A DNA stretch of 64,000 bases from Leptodontidium sp. MPI-SDFR-AT-0119. Lineage: Eukaryota > Ascomycota > Leotiomycetes > Helotiales > Leptodontidiaceae. Of the stretch, positions 44,571 through 55,756 are shown piece after piece. The notes below the pieces were generated by a model, which searched no databases, had not been told where the DNA came from, and worked only from the letters and a program-made list of their open reading frames with translations. The stretch's first letter is position 1; the number at the start of each line of letters is the position of its first letter. The position numbers and the translations under genes are program-made. The stretch is taken from contig JAHLEZ010000018.1 in assembly GCA_020726505.1 (NCBI GenBank), forward strand, positions 1,178,001 through 1,242,000. The letters are read 5' to 3'.

Positions 44571-44792
44571 CTATGACTTTTTCTTGGAGCCTTGAGACTG
44601 AGCCTGAGCTTGAGCCGCTCTGATCTCGGTGCACATCTCGCATGCTGAGTCAAGGTAGATGACCTCATTTTGACAGTGTTCGTTTCGGGGATCAGAAACC
44701 GAATCGTGGACACAACCATTTGCATGCTCGACAAGATTTTTGATGTGCGCGCACATGGAATAATGAGTGGTGATCAAGGCACAATAAGACAT
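44571..44792 (-). CDS. Small cysteine-containing protein, function unknown
   Basis: A 73-residue frame (ATG 44792). No signal peptide. Cysteines and histidines alternate in the first 60 residues (MCAHIKNLVEHANGC, HDSVSDPRNEHCQ, SACEMC), which could hold metal. The end is Gln/Ala-rich with GSKKKS, positively charged. No family recognised. The short ORF and metal-like spacing suggest it may be real; a chance ORF remains possible. Confidence 0.4.
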   Translation of the reverse strand: MSYCALITTHYSMCAHIKNLVEHANGCVHDSVSDPRNEHCQNEVIYLDSACEMCTEIRAAQAQAQSQGSKKKS

Positions 44793-45153
44793 TGTGAGGG
44801 ATGAGTCTGTAGAATGAGGATGTGTGGTGGTGATGATATTTTATTTTAGTAGATTTATCGCATCTTTATAGGAAATTTCAGGAAGGGAAAATGACCCCAG
44901 GCCACTGTTCAGGACACTGTTCCATGGTCCCAATGAATGTAACAATGACGCTGGCTGTCAAGGCCATTGTATCATCTAAAAAAACACTCAGAAGACTTGT
45001 ACAGAGCTATTTTGTCAGCTCGTTCATGACAATGAAACAAGAATTCTAACATCCAAGGCCCATTGTTCATGGTCTAGCGATTCTTTGCTCCCCGCCGAAG
45101 CCAGAGCATCAACCACAAAAATGTTGGACCCGCATGAATATGACACCATGTGT

Positions 45154-46857
45154 TCATCTACGCCACTGTTCTCTCAATGGCCTTCTAAGACCAATCCTAC
45201 TACTCACAATAGCCAACTGCCCCGCAATGCATATCCTCCGCTCCTCACTCAACGTCTTCACGCCAATCGCAATTCCCAACGGCGCCAAACTCAGAAAATA
45301 CGCAATAGCTACACATCCAAGAGGTTCCCCATCACGGTTCGCCTTCGCCCTTCTGGATTCGAACTCGGCCAGCAAGGCCGAAGTATTAATCGAGATCTCG
45401 TCGGCCATCACTAGGATGTTTTCTTCAGCCATATGTCTCAGTCGGCTCATTTCTTTGAGCCGATGCTGTAAGTCGCTGTGCATGTGTGTGCGGAGGGTGA
45501 GGTCAACCAGGCTTTGAAGAAGGGTGATACGTGCTGCTCGCCTACTGTTGACCCACACTATTTCGAAAAAGCTCGTTTCCAGCCTGTCTGGATCCAAGGC
45601 GACGGAGCCGTACCAGTCGGGATATTTCTTGTCTTCTTCTTTGAATCTCGATATGAGCTCCATTAGAGCAAGGCTTGCTCGTCCTTCAGACGGTTTCTTT
45701 TCAAGCAATTTGTCACATCTACAAAGAAGTCGAGTGATGCTTGCTAGTGCGATGGTTGTGTCAGCCCAAGTGGTTTCTCTGTAGGACTCGAGCGATTTTT
45801 CGAAGAGCGCCACTTCTGGTCCTGGTAATATTCTCCTGGTTAAATTGCGATATATCTAAATACCTGGTCAGGTTGTTTTCTCATCATTTGCTTCTCGACT
45901 CACTGCTACGTAGACAGCGGCTCTAGTGATACCGCCTACTTTTGGGTCCAAAAACTGGGAAGAAGTCCCACGAGTACGAAGGAGCATGGTGAGGGCATCG
46001 GAATGCATGCTGCACTGGTCACCGGAAGTTAGCACTAGAAGTAGGTTTCTGAGGTGTCCTAGGAATTCATTTTTAACTTACCACATCTGATGTAGGATGC
46101 TCGTCGCTGAATACCTATATGATCTCAGTCTTTGTTCCAATGCGGGGAGGATTCCACATACCTGATAATAGTTGAGGAACAGAACTGCAATCAGAGTTGT
46201 CTCGCTTTGCAAATTTCCCTCGGATAACTCGTTGTTCAAAAGAGAAATGGAAACACCATAAAGCTTCCTTGCCTGCAGTGCTGCATCATACGATCCAGAC
46301 TGGTTGCTGTGATGTGCTAGAGAAACAGCCATGACAGCATTGTCCACCAATGGATCCCGACCCCTCGCTTCTCCATAGAGCTGTGGAAGGTTGTGCAGAA
46401 ATCCAGGGTTCGCTTTCAGATTATCAGTGCCCACTGTAAACTCGGACATGAAACGACATAAAGCGTGTTGATTCCAATCCGTCCGAAGAAGGGAAGTAGT
46501 GAGGGGTGGCGAAGCCGATGCAGAGCTTGAATTCCTCGATCTTCTTGGATTGTCGAGAGGTCCTGCGGCATTTTCGGTGGTGGGTTTTCTTGAATGCCTC
46601 GGCCGTTGTGATGATCCTCGTTCTCGTATTTTATTGCTGACATCAACAAATATGAGACTATTTTCGTGCCTGTATCCCGGGCATGTGACTTTCACCCTTT
46701 GACACCGTTTGCATTCTGGATGCTGTTGGTCGCACTTTTTGGCCATTAGCATTGTAACAGTGAAGGAATCACCAGAACTAAGAACGTGTCTGTAGCTTAC
46801 CTTCAACTTCATGGACCGACATCGATAACAGCCTAAGCTTCGCTCTGGTCCCGGCAT
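45154..46857 (-). CDS. Zn2Cys6 fungal transcription factor
   Basis: Five exons. Well supported are 46857-46801, 46734-46162, 46114-46082 and 46014-45904; the last begins near 45821 and ends at 45154. About 481 residues. Across the first splice runs GCYRCRSMKLK + CDQQHPECKRCQRVKVTC, the six-cysteine Zn cluster. The usual hydrophobic middle region follows, with ETTLIAVLFLNYYQVFSDEHPTSDV assembled across exons 2-3. The exon 4/5 link needs a donor within GCAGTGAGTCGAG; the strict GTGAGT site would break the frame, and a site 4 bases later (GTCGAG) restores it, so this splice is uncertain and a frame lesion cannot be excluded. Target genes are unknown; nothing nearby forms an obvious regulon. Confidence 0.75.
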
Positions 46858-48159
46858 AATTGAAGTTGTGAATTATATGTTGAACACAAATAAGAAACAG
46901 TTTGTAGAAATCTGGCAATGGATTAGAAAGACAGCTGGAAGGACTGATGTTCAAGTAAGCTTATCAGCCTCGGTCTCTTTGAGGCCCCTACCCTTTTCAA
47001 TGCCGGGTGCTCGGGAGTGTGTGCATCGTGGTGGGCCATCATTTGATGCTTATAATTATATCCCAAGGCCTGGGTTCGCAGATCTCGGCGTGAAAATCCT
47101 TCAGCTGTTTTGGAGGGTCAACAAGTGATCTCATAGGTTCGATCGCGTGGAAATCCTTGATTAGCAAATCTCAAATTAGGTTCACGGGCCACACGTTCAT
47201 AGGGAAATTCACATTTGAAGGATGCAATAGGGGTAACTTGACTCAGATTTGTGATTGATATCTTGCCCAGAGAGCCAGTGATCGACCTCAGGAGTGCACG
47301 CAATCGGCATGTCTTGAAGTAGTGTCTCTGATGGGACGGGAGAAGGAGGGGCAGCCTAACTGCTGACAGGAAGTCGTCCGGCGCCGGTTCCCTGAAGATT
47401 CCAAGAGCCCGTTAACATCAAGATAGTATCGGGAACACTTCTGACAGCGGGGTAGTGTTGTTTAGCATGCTCCGATACCAAACTGCTGATCCGGCAGTCG
47501 GCGGCTGCCCTATGGATGAACTTAATCTGTATCGGGAAGAACGTCCGGGGCGATTAATCTTATATCTATTTTCAGTGCCCATTGGTGGACATTGCTCAAA
47601 GATGCCGTCTACCCCATCAACTATCGTCAACCTTGGAATAGTGTGGCTCGGCATTACTATCCCCCTTTGGCTAAGCGAGTGGGACAAATGCAGCTGAATG
47701 ACTTCGTGACTTCGTGACTTCGCCCCTTTGAACGGCAGTCTATTTTCCGCAACCTGTGCTGCACTCTGCACTCTGCAAGGGCAAAGGGGCGGGAATCCAG
47801 CGGGAGTCATGCAGTGCATCTGCATCTGCATTGCATTATTTGTATGGCACCTTTCACGTGGACGCCACAACCGCAGGGTTGGGTTGGGCAACAGTGTCGC
47901 AAGCCTGCTCACGACGCATGGTATAGCAGAGACAATCTGCCGGCGCTGAGAGTAGTTGAGTTGTGGAGAACTCGAGGGCCGAGGTATTGAATCTTGTTGG
48001 GATTTTGACTACCGATCTTGTGAATCATCGATTTCTAAAGCTGCCTGCTTTCGCACTTCATGGCAAATACGGGCGACCCGAAGACGAGGCTATCAGTGGT
48101 CAAATCCGCCAACATCTCCGAGACCAGTTGCTTAGCAGACCATTCTCGATAACAACCAA
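46858..48159. other. Intergenic, no gene supported
   Basis: About 1.3 kb. A 165-codon minus-strand frame at 47418-47912 lacks domain or codon support. A TGACTTCG triplication lies near 47698-47721. Confidence 0.5.
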
Positions 48160-49980
48160 CTACCGAATGATGAAGCTCTTTTCATTCAACTCGCCCCTCT
48201 GCAGGCTTCCTATGGCCTCGCCATTCATTATCCCATGCAGATACGCTTCGCCAAGAAACGTGTAATGGTCTTCCACCCTTCTCAGCAAAACAGGCGTACT
48301 GCATCCGTATAGGACACAGACAAGATCGCCAGGCATACAAGTGTTGACTCCCAGACCGAAATATCCTTTGGAGGTTGTGAGCAGCCGTCTGTTCGGGCCA
48401 TGAGAAATAGCTAGCTTGTGGATATATCGCTCCTCCGTCGTTTCCACTTCGTCTGAAAAATGACATTCGGATGATACAGATGTCACCCAGTCATGGAGAC
48501 TATTCCCTCCAATATTAAAATCTCGATGGTGTTCATACCATGTACCGAAGTTGGTGGCACTGTTGTCCTTGATATCAGCTGAGTCGCCTCCTTTGTTTTT
48601 GATGCAGGCTTGGTAGCACCGCATGAAAGCCGAGAGAGTATCCTGGCCTGTGTATGGCTTGCGTTTGATTATGGAGTCCCCGATAAGTGTTCGACTCAGG
48701 GCTTCGATCGTATCGACTGCTGATGTGTAAGCCATCGCTTGAGATTTACTCTGTTGCATTTGGTAGTTCGCCAGCCCATTCTCTGCCCCCCACGTCGAAT
48801 AACCTACGCCGTCGATGATATCGAAACAGATACCTCGAGCCGTTAAAGTCTCGAGATCGTTTGAAAATGTTGCATCAGCCTTATAGTCTTGAGCTGCATT
48901 GGTCGGAGTTGCAGGCCTAATTTTAGAATTCAGTGACGATATCTTGCGATGATTGAAGTCCGGCGTCCAAGTGGGGAGGCAAAGACTTGGTGAGCGTGGA
49001 AAGACAGGAAGACCAGATAAGCTTAGGAATTCTAATGTTGCGTATTCGCGGACCCATGACACGGCAAATCGTTTGTACACTTCCTCGATAGAGAGGGAGT
49101 AATTGGGGGTTCCGATCAGCTTCCCCGCGTCGTAAGCAAGTCCAAGCACACCATAGACCTTATCTCGATTATCCGTCGCCGAAGACCTTCCGGTAGTGTA
49201 AATAGTTTGCAACAGGTTCCGCTTCTCCCATGCATTTGATCTTAGATATATGTTTGCAAGGGTGATAGCATCTCCAGAAAGTAAAATCCCTTCCTCACGC
49301 AAAAGCAGTCTTCGGTATGTTGCATCCCGCGAGATAAGGGAGCTGAAGAATTCCAACACAATGTTTCTTTGAACAGTCTGTCCTCCGCAGACGAAGTCGA
49401 TTTCCGTAGCCGCTACCATTTCTTGAATAATCCATACACGCCTCCACCAGTTACGGTGTAAAAGATGATCCACAGCATGCCATTCTCTTGAGTATGTGTG
49501 CTCAAGAATAGTACGGCGAATCCATTGGACATCCTCCGCTTCCCTGGCAAAGGTTCGCATGAAGTCAAAAGCCAAACCACTATCATGTGTATCTGGTCCA
49601 AGCCATACAGTAACCATAGCAGCTTTGTCGTAGATTGAGTACATTCGGAGGACCTGGTGATTTCTCTCGGAAATATTCAACTGATCAATACATAAGAAGT
49701 CTACCCAGGGTGGGATGCAGCTATACTCATTTGTTCGCCAGGCTTCCAATGCAGCCGATAAGTTTGGACCGACGAGTGTATCATTTCCGTCGAGTCGGAT
49801 ATGATGCCTCGTCGGTGTTTCGGAGCTGGGAAAGAGACTCTCGTCTGCCCAAGCGTAAGATAGAGCATAGAATTTCGGTGGATGATCAAGTGAGACATGG
49901 ATGAGGGAATAGTCCGCAGCAGTACTACTATCGGCGTTGAACACGAGAAGACGTATCTCGTTTTCTTTCAAAGGCAGCAT
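48160..49980 (-). CDS. HET-domain heterokaryon-incompatibility protein, intact, single exon
   Basis: A single exon of 606 residues from ATG 49980. Motifs in order: EIRLL, FYALSYAWADES (residues 37-48; W-A in place of W-G), WVDFLCIDQLNISERNHQV, a WRRVWIIQEMV motif 3, then VYGVLGLAYD and a PTWTPDF block. The C-terminal part resembles the 6.1-kb HET protein in layout (RRLLTTSKGYFGLGVNTC, LGEAYLHGIMNGEA) and the two are likely distant paralogues. No intron is needed. Isolated from other HET genes here, flanked by quiet intergenic DNA and by Rpn5 at 50.6 kb. Confidence 0.9.
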   Translation of the reverse strand: MLPLKENEIRLLVFNADSSTAADYSLIHVSLDHPPKFYALSYAWADESLFPSSETPTRHHIRLDGNDTLVGPNLSAALEAWRTNEYSCIPPWVDFLCIDQLNISERNHQVLRMYSIYDKAAMVTVWLGPDTHDSGLAFDFMRTFAREAEDVQWIRRTILEHTYSREWHAVDHLLHRNWWRRVWIIQEMVAATEIDFVCGGQTVQRNIVLEFFSSLISRDATYRRLLLREEGILLSGDAITLANIYLRSNAWEKRNLLQTIYTTGRSSATDNRDKVYGVLGLAYDAGKLIGTPNYSLSIEEVYKRFAVSWVREYATLEFLSLSGLPVFPRSPSLCLPTWTPDFNHRKISSLNSKIRPATPTNAAQDYKADATFSNDLETLTARGICFDIIDGVGYSTWGAENGLANYQMQQSKSQAMAYTSAVDTIEALSRTLIGDSIIKRKPYTGQDTLSAFMRCYQACIKNKGGDSADIKDNSATNFGTWYEHHRDFNIGGNSLHDWVTSVSSECHFSDEVETTEERYIHKLAISHGPNRRLLTTSKGYFGLGVNTCMPGDLVCVLYGCSTPVLLRRVEDHYTFLGEAYLHGIMNGEAIGSLQRGELNEKSFIIR

Positions 49981-50580
49981 GGCAATAGCAAAGTCTTAAC
50001 TGAGAATCTGTGAAGTTAGAAGGGCTAGAGAGCACGAGCCGTAATGTCGACACCAAGCGAAATACGTGAGTGCATGAAAGTCAAACTTGAGGCCACAACC
50101 TCATAAAGATATATATAAAAGCTCAACTTACTCCAAGGTAGACTTAATATGATAAGTTTGTCTAAGAAGAGAATTGTGGCATGTATGAAAGTTCACATTC
50201 CATAAAATGACCGAAGAGAACGCTTGTTCGGCTGCTCCTCGTTCAAGTTTACAGGGAGAGCATAGTCAGCAAAGGATAAATAGAAGAGCAAGGTATGCAC
50301 AATATAGCTCTGTCATATACTTGAAGTTGAAGTTGTGTGCAGAAAGAATTCAAACGGAAGCGAAGCATCAAGAGGTGTGAGGCGAGGCTAGAGAGAGCGG
50401 GCGGAACAACTTTAATCCACCTCAGCTCTCAGGTTGACAACTTGACGCGGCAACGAACTTCAAATCCAGCCTCATCCAAACACTCCTTCTTTCTCAACGC
50501 CATAACTCGCTACATCTCGACTTCAATTCTCTACCGAGTTGACCCTCCATTCCATATCAAATCTACATACAACCGCCATC
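49981..50580. other. Shared upstream region of HET and Rpn5 genes
   Basis: About 600 bp between divergent genes. Nothing beyond AT-rich sequence near 50110-50200. Confidence 0.5.
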
Positions 50581-52201
50581 ATGTCGGACGGTGTCATCAG
50601 AAAGCCCGACAAGGACTTCACGTCGGAAGTTGACAAACAGCTTCCTGAAGCTGAGAAGCTCGCCCAAGTACGCCGCACATTGTGAAGATGGACCAAGTAA
50701 GGCTGACATTTATCTGCAGACAAATGTGCAAGGTGCAATCGAGAAACTTACAGCATTGGAGAAGCAAACAAGACAGGTCAGCCAAGTTAATAATTCGCGC
50801 CCTTCACAGCTAACACCCCAAAGGCATCAGATCTCGCATCCACATCTCGAATCCTCGTCGCAATAGTCACAATCAGCAAGGATTCGGGAGATTGGAGTCT
50901 GCTAAATGAACAAGTCCTGCTGCTTTCCAAGAAGCATGGCCAGCTTAAACAAGCCATCACTAAGATGGTGCAGGTGGTTATGGAGTTCTTGGATTCAGCA
51001 CCTGACAGCGAGACGAAGCTATCGGTCATTGAGACCCTGCGAACTGTCACTGAGGGCAAGATCTTCGTCGAAGTTGAGCGGGCTCGTGTTACCAAGGTTC
51101 TGTCGGATATGAAGAAGGAACAGGGAGATCTGAAGGCTGCAGCGGATATCCTCTGCGAGCTTCAAGTCGAGACGTTTGGTTCCATGGAGCGAAGAGAGAA
51201 GACGGAGTTCATCCTGGCACAGGTTGCGCTCTGCATAGAGAACGATGACTGGACACAAGCTGGGATATTGAGCCGAAAGATCAGCACGAAGTACCTGTCG
51301 AGAAAGCCGAAGAAGAGTGAGGAGCAGTTGGCCAAGGAGAAGAAGGAGCGCGAGAAGAAGAGAGACAAGGGAGAGGATATTCCGGAGCCAGTGGAGGACG
51401 ATGTCACGGATTTGAAGTTGCGATACTATGAGCAGCAGATCACCCTGGCAAAGCATGATGACAAGTACCTGGATGCTTGCAAGCATTACAGACAGGTTCT
51501 GGATACCGAGGCAGTTGAGGACGACCCTACGAAGCTTCAACCAGTATGTTTCTCGCGCTTTTGATAGATGAAAGCTAACATTCCAGGTTCTCCAACGAAT
51601 CATCTACTACGTTATTCTTGCCCCCTACGACAACGAACAATCCGACCTCCTCCACCGCGTCGTCAGAGACACCCGCAACAGCCAAGTCCCCCTCGAAGCC
51701 CAACTCCTCAAACTCTTCACCGTTCACGAACTCATGCGCTGGCCTGAAGTATCGAAGCTCTTTGGCCCCCATCTCTGCGGCACCGATGTCTTCGATGCCG
51801 CCTCCGGCCAATCCTCCGACAAGAAAGCCCACCAACGCTGGGAGGACCTTCGCAAGCGCGTCATCGAACACAACGTCCGCGTCGTCGCAAAATACTACAC
51901 CCGTATTCAGATGCCTCGCCTCACCCAACTGCTTGATCTCACCGAAGACGAGACGGAGAAATACATCAGCGAGCTGGTCACTGCTAAGACGGTGTATGCG
52001 AAGATCGATCGTCCAGCCCGGATTGTCAATTTCGCGAAGCCGAGGGATGCGGATGATGTGCTGAATGAGTGGAGTGCTAATATGAAGAGCTTGTTGGGTC
52101 ATTTGGAACGTATTGACCATTTGATCACCAAGGAGGAGATGATGGCTAGGATTCAACCTACTAAGGCTCCTAAGTCTGGGAAGACTGGTAAGGCGCATTA
52201 G
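50581..52201 (+). CDS. rpn5: 26S proteasome regulatory subunit Rpn5
   Basis: Exons 50581-50667, 50720-50776, 50824-51543 and 51587-52201 give 492 residues, matching the usual Rpn5 length of 440-500. Start MSDGVIRKPDKDF; the family's GDWSLLNEQVLLLSKKHGQL and MVQVVMEFLDSAPD follow. A helical repeat part leads to a charged KPKKSEEQLAKEKKEREKKR insertion, and the PCI domain covers the last third (AKYYTRIQMPRLTQLLDL, then KIDRPARIVNF). Rpn5 is a lid subunit of the 19S regulator, a scaffold for deubiquitination and also a COP9-signalosome-associated factor in fungi. Highly conserved and intact, so it marks the end of the accessory DNA here. Confidence 0.92.
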
Positions 52202-52556
52202 ATGGTGCGGGTGGTGCTAGTGGGAATGTGTTGCTGTGACGAGTGGAGGGACAAAATGATACCGCTGTATACTAGTCTAGATTCTAGGTATCGAATGCAA
52301 TGCATATCTGAGACGCCTTTATGACATCTATCTTCTATATCCTGGCTCTCTCTATCCCCTTCTATCTCTCTCTTTCCGCCCTGTCTGGCCCAAGTCTTAG
52401 TATCCCATCTCTGTCTATTCTATTCTATTCGCAGTTCCTTGTATCCTCTATAAACACCGCGCTATGCCAATAAGCCCAAGCAAGCACAAAATCCTACCAA
52501 CAAAAAGACCAATTCACCTCCCCATCCCACCTATCTGCCCCACCAGTATCCCAACT

Positions 52557-53709
52557 TCAAAACGGCATATCCATGTCCTCCACACTCTCCTCCTTCTCCT
52601 CCTTCCCCTCCCTCCCCAAAACATCCCTCAAAAACCCCACAAGCACACCAGCATACTCCTTCCCAACAGGAACAAAATGTCCTCCGGGGTGCACAACCTT
52701 CATAGCATCCTCACACCTCTCCACCAACCCCTGACTCCTCTCCTCCTCAACCACACTATCCAAACTCCCAATGACATGCAAGAACCGCGTCTTGATCTTC
52801 GGCAGATAGAATGGCGTGTACGCCGCGTCAGGGGCGTAGAATCCCGAGTACGAAACCGCGAATTTGAGAGGGTGTTGCGGCAAGGTTTCTTTTAACGCAT
52901 TCCACGATGCGGGGTATGTGTAGGTGTATGAAGAGGTGTTGTTAGCAGCGTATGTTGAGAAGGAGGATTCGCGCCCGGTTTCTAGTAGCGAGGCGACGAG
53001 TGCGGCTGCTGATGCGCCTTGTGAGAACCCAATCACCCCATCGATACCGCCTGCTTCCTCGATCGCTTTACGTATCGTCTCGAGTCCGTCGTCGAGACCG
53101 ATATAGACCCCGCTGTTGTCTTTCTTCCACCATCCCCATGCGTCGGGCTCGTCTTTTTCGGAGGCGTCGCCTTGTAGTGATGTGATGTCGAAGCCGGGGA
53201 TGTCGGCGGGGTGGAGTCGGATTGGAGCCGTGGGGTAGATTAGTTGGATTCCGCCTGGGTAGGAGGGCAGGGTGCCGGGGAGGGCTTTGTGTGGTGCTTT
53301 GGGAGGGGAGGGGAAGGATTTCGTGAGGAGCTTTTCGAGAGCGCGGGTTTTGGCGTGGAAGAGGGGGCCGGATTGGGTGTATCCTGTTAGAGGGGAGAGG
53401 GGTTAGTATTTTGGCTGTTGAATGTTGGCGGAGGGGTGTGGAAGTGAGGGAAGGGATGGGTCGCTGGGAAGTGAGGATATATCCTGGTCGACTTGATAGT
53501 AACCCTGGACTACAGATTGGATAGCCCTTTCCCTTTCAGCTGCCCTAACTGGATTGATTGATAAAAGGGCAATACGAAACACATGAAACCGAAAAGGCAA
53601 ATGACAAAAGGGCAAACACACCATGTAACATCAAGATCTTCAATTTCCTCAGCCCACCATTATCCCCCGCAGGCGCAATCGCTACTCCATTTGCCTTCTT
53701 CTCAGACAT
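52557..53709 (-). CDS. FSH1-family serine hydrolase (alpha/beta hydrolase)
   Basis: Two exons, 53709-53622 and 53383-52557, with a 238-bp intron (long for this window); 304 residues. The join restores LKILMLHGYTQSGPLFHAKT, the oxyanion-loop motif of FSH1 hydrolases. The nucleophile Ser is in GVIGFSQGAS, the acid Asp in HVIGSLDSVV and the His in HPGGHFVP. An in-frame ATG at 53850 would add 47 basic/hydroxylated residues that could be a mitochondrial presequence; the shorter start is favoured by family length. The family includes yeast Fsh1-3 and hydrolases in polyketide clusters; no polyketide gene is seen here. The C-terminal 20 residues are a Glu/Lys-rich tail. Substrate unknown. Confidence 0.82.
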
Positions 53710-53850
53710 CTCTGCCCCTGTTGATGATGCTCTGCTTCTGTATCCGTGTCGGTATATATATACAAGGAATGGGGTAATGTTGGATGCTGGGAGGAGGTGT
53801 TTGGGTGTTGCTTTGTAAGTGAATGAAGTGAGGCGTGCGAGGCTGAACAT

Positions 53851-54376
53851 ATGTTTTGAAGTTTGGGCGAGGCGAGGAAAACCGGAGTGATGTCGGGGGC
53901 GAGCAAGAGTGGGGGCGGAATTGGTGGCCGGAAAGACTCATCGGCAGCTCTGTTCCTATCTTCGCTCTCTTCTCCGAATCAACATACAGAATGTGTTAAT
54001 ATGTCACTTCAATTCATCCCGAGAAGAAACCATCGAGCGACAGAGAATCTTTCACACAGTATCTTCATTTCACGCTAGTGTTTCTGGAATTTTGCTTTGT
54101 GTCAACAGGGAACTCTCATGATCCTTCAAAAGGGGCAAAGCCTTGCAAGTGCAGCCTCGCAGGTATATCCAATGAAAAGGCATCAATTTACGCCTAACCA
54201 GCTGGGTAGCAATTCATGTACACGCCGAAGCTGGGCGTCGGTACCTAATGGTGGTATATGAGCTGACAATCCTTCACAACCACCTTCAAGTGAGGGGCTT
54301 CCAATCAACCGCAATATCCATATATGTTTCTCTGCTTGGAAGCCAGCTTCTCTATGCGAGATAAACTCCAGAAACG
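53851..54376. other. Shared upstream region of FSH1-type and 2EXR genes
   Basis: About 530 bp between divergent genes. Nothing recognised. Confidence 0.5.
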
Positions 54377-55516
54377 ATGGCAGCTCAACATCCAACGGGC
54401 CCAGTCCTGATAGTAGGTCTCATCGCAGGACCCATCCCCATTCAACAAGCAGGTCAACTGCTCTTCTACACACCCCAACCTCATCCCCACGCGCGGGTCT
54501 ACTGGACAGCACTCCCATCCAAACCAGAAAAACCTCTCATCACATCTCCTCCCTACCATAAATCATTCCACCTCTTCCCCTCTCTTCCCATCGAACTCCG
54601 TCTCCGAATCTGGTCCCTCCTATCACCCAGCCGAGTAATTGAACTCCGCTCCTGGGGAAACACAACAACCTCCCCCTTCACCCCCATTAAATTCAGCATC
54701 GCACCTCACCATCCCCCTCTCATCCTCCGCATCAACCATGAATCCCGAACTGAAGGCCTCCGTCTCTACACACCCATCCAAATCGGCGTCTCAGTATCCA
54801 CGATCCAGCCAAACAGACGCTACATATCCTGGACTCACCACCCCAACAACCCCAACAGCTTCATACCAACCGGCCACCCTTACCCAGCAGACGACATCAA
54901 TGCTCCCCTCTCATGGCCTCACACCCCCAAAACAGTCCACATAAACTGGGCCCTGGATACAATCTACCTCGGCCCAGAATTCCAACTCTCTCACCTGAAC
55001 ACATTCCTCACCACTCCAATGGGAAGTCCTAGTTTCGAACTCCCCGGTCTCCAAAACCTCGCTCTGAACAAGAAACTCTTCGCTGGTTCATCGACTGGCT
55101 CCTGGGATTACCTCCGTGAAGCACTCTACGCTTTACGTGGTCGTCCCGTAAAGGAAGTGTCGATCGTGGTGGATGATGAGCGGAATGCGTTGGCAGATAA
55201 GTATTATTATCGCGAGCATGAGGTGCGTTTGCTGGAGCCGGAGTGGAGGTATGAGTTTAGACTTGAGGGGGAGACCGAGAGGGCGATGACTTTGGTGGCG
55301 AATTTGGAGGCGTGGTTTGAGAGGTTGTGGGGGATGGGTGAGGATGTAGAGGAGGGGAGGGTGGTAGGAAGGAAGAGGGATGTCCCCAGGGTGGGGATGA
55401 TGAGTGTTCGGAGGAATGGGGAGAGAATGGGGGATTTCAGGGAGGGTGCTTGGGAGACGCAGAAGATGGTCGGGGATATGAGGGTCTGGAAGACTTGGGT
55501 TCCTGAGGCGAGATGA
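54377..55516 (+). CDS. 2EXR-domain protein, single exon
   Basis: 379 residues from ATG 54377. The 2EXR signature is FHLFPSLPIELRLRIWSLL (about residues 63-81), followed by PPLILRINHESRTEGLRLY, the second conserved block. Then DTIYLGPEFQ, LQNLALNKKLF and a charged C-terminal third with EWRYEF and a W-rich end (WETQKM..WKTWVPEAR). The family has no known biochemical activity. It is larger than the two 2EXR loci at 13.7-15.6 kb and not close in sequence to them, so it appears to be an older member. The N-terminal 50 residues (Pro-rich, VLIVGLIAGPIPIQQAG) look disordered apart from one hydrophobic stretch. Confidence 0.75.
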   Translation: MAAQHPTGPVLIVGLIAGPIPIQQAGQLLFYTPQPHPHARVYWTALPSKPEKPLITSPPYHKSFHLFPSLPIELRLRIWSLLSPSRVIELRSWGNTTTSPFTPIKFSIAPHHPPLILRINHESRTEGLRLYTPIQIGVSVSTIQPNRRYISWTHHPNNPNSFIPTGHPYPADDINAPLSWPHTPKTVHINWALDTIYLGPEFQLSHLNTFLTTPMGSPSFELPGLQNLALNKKLFAGSSTGSWDYLREALYALRGRPVKEVSIVVDDERNALADKYYYREHEVRLLEPEWRYEFRLEGETERAMTLVANLEAWFERLWGMGEDVEEGRVVGRKRDVPRVGMMSVRRNGERMGDFREGAWETQKMVGDMRVWKTWVPEAR

Positions 55517-55756
55517 GTGCGTTAGTTTAAAGGGTTGGTGTTCGAACAAATTGTGTGAGAATCATTAATGCCCTTCGGATCAAATCTCGCCCCTCTTTGC
55601 AGCGCATTCTCCGATCCGTGTGGTTTCTGCTCTTTTGCTCAAAAGCCAATATTTCAAACTTTATTTGTGTACCCATTGGGTACACACTAGACCTGAAGGC
55701 TGAAGTAGTGGCTCCAGAGTTCCTATTTGGAGCCTGCCACTTTCCAAATCTACCCC

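Noticed and set aside
52464..52895. 144-codon plus frame opposite the FSH1 gene
   Set aside because: A low-complexity proline-rich shadow of the opposite strand's FSH1 coding exon.
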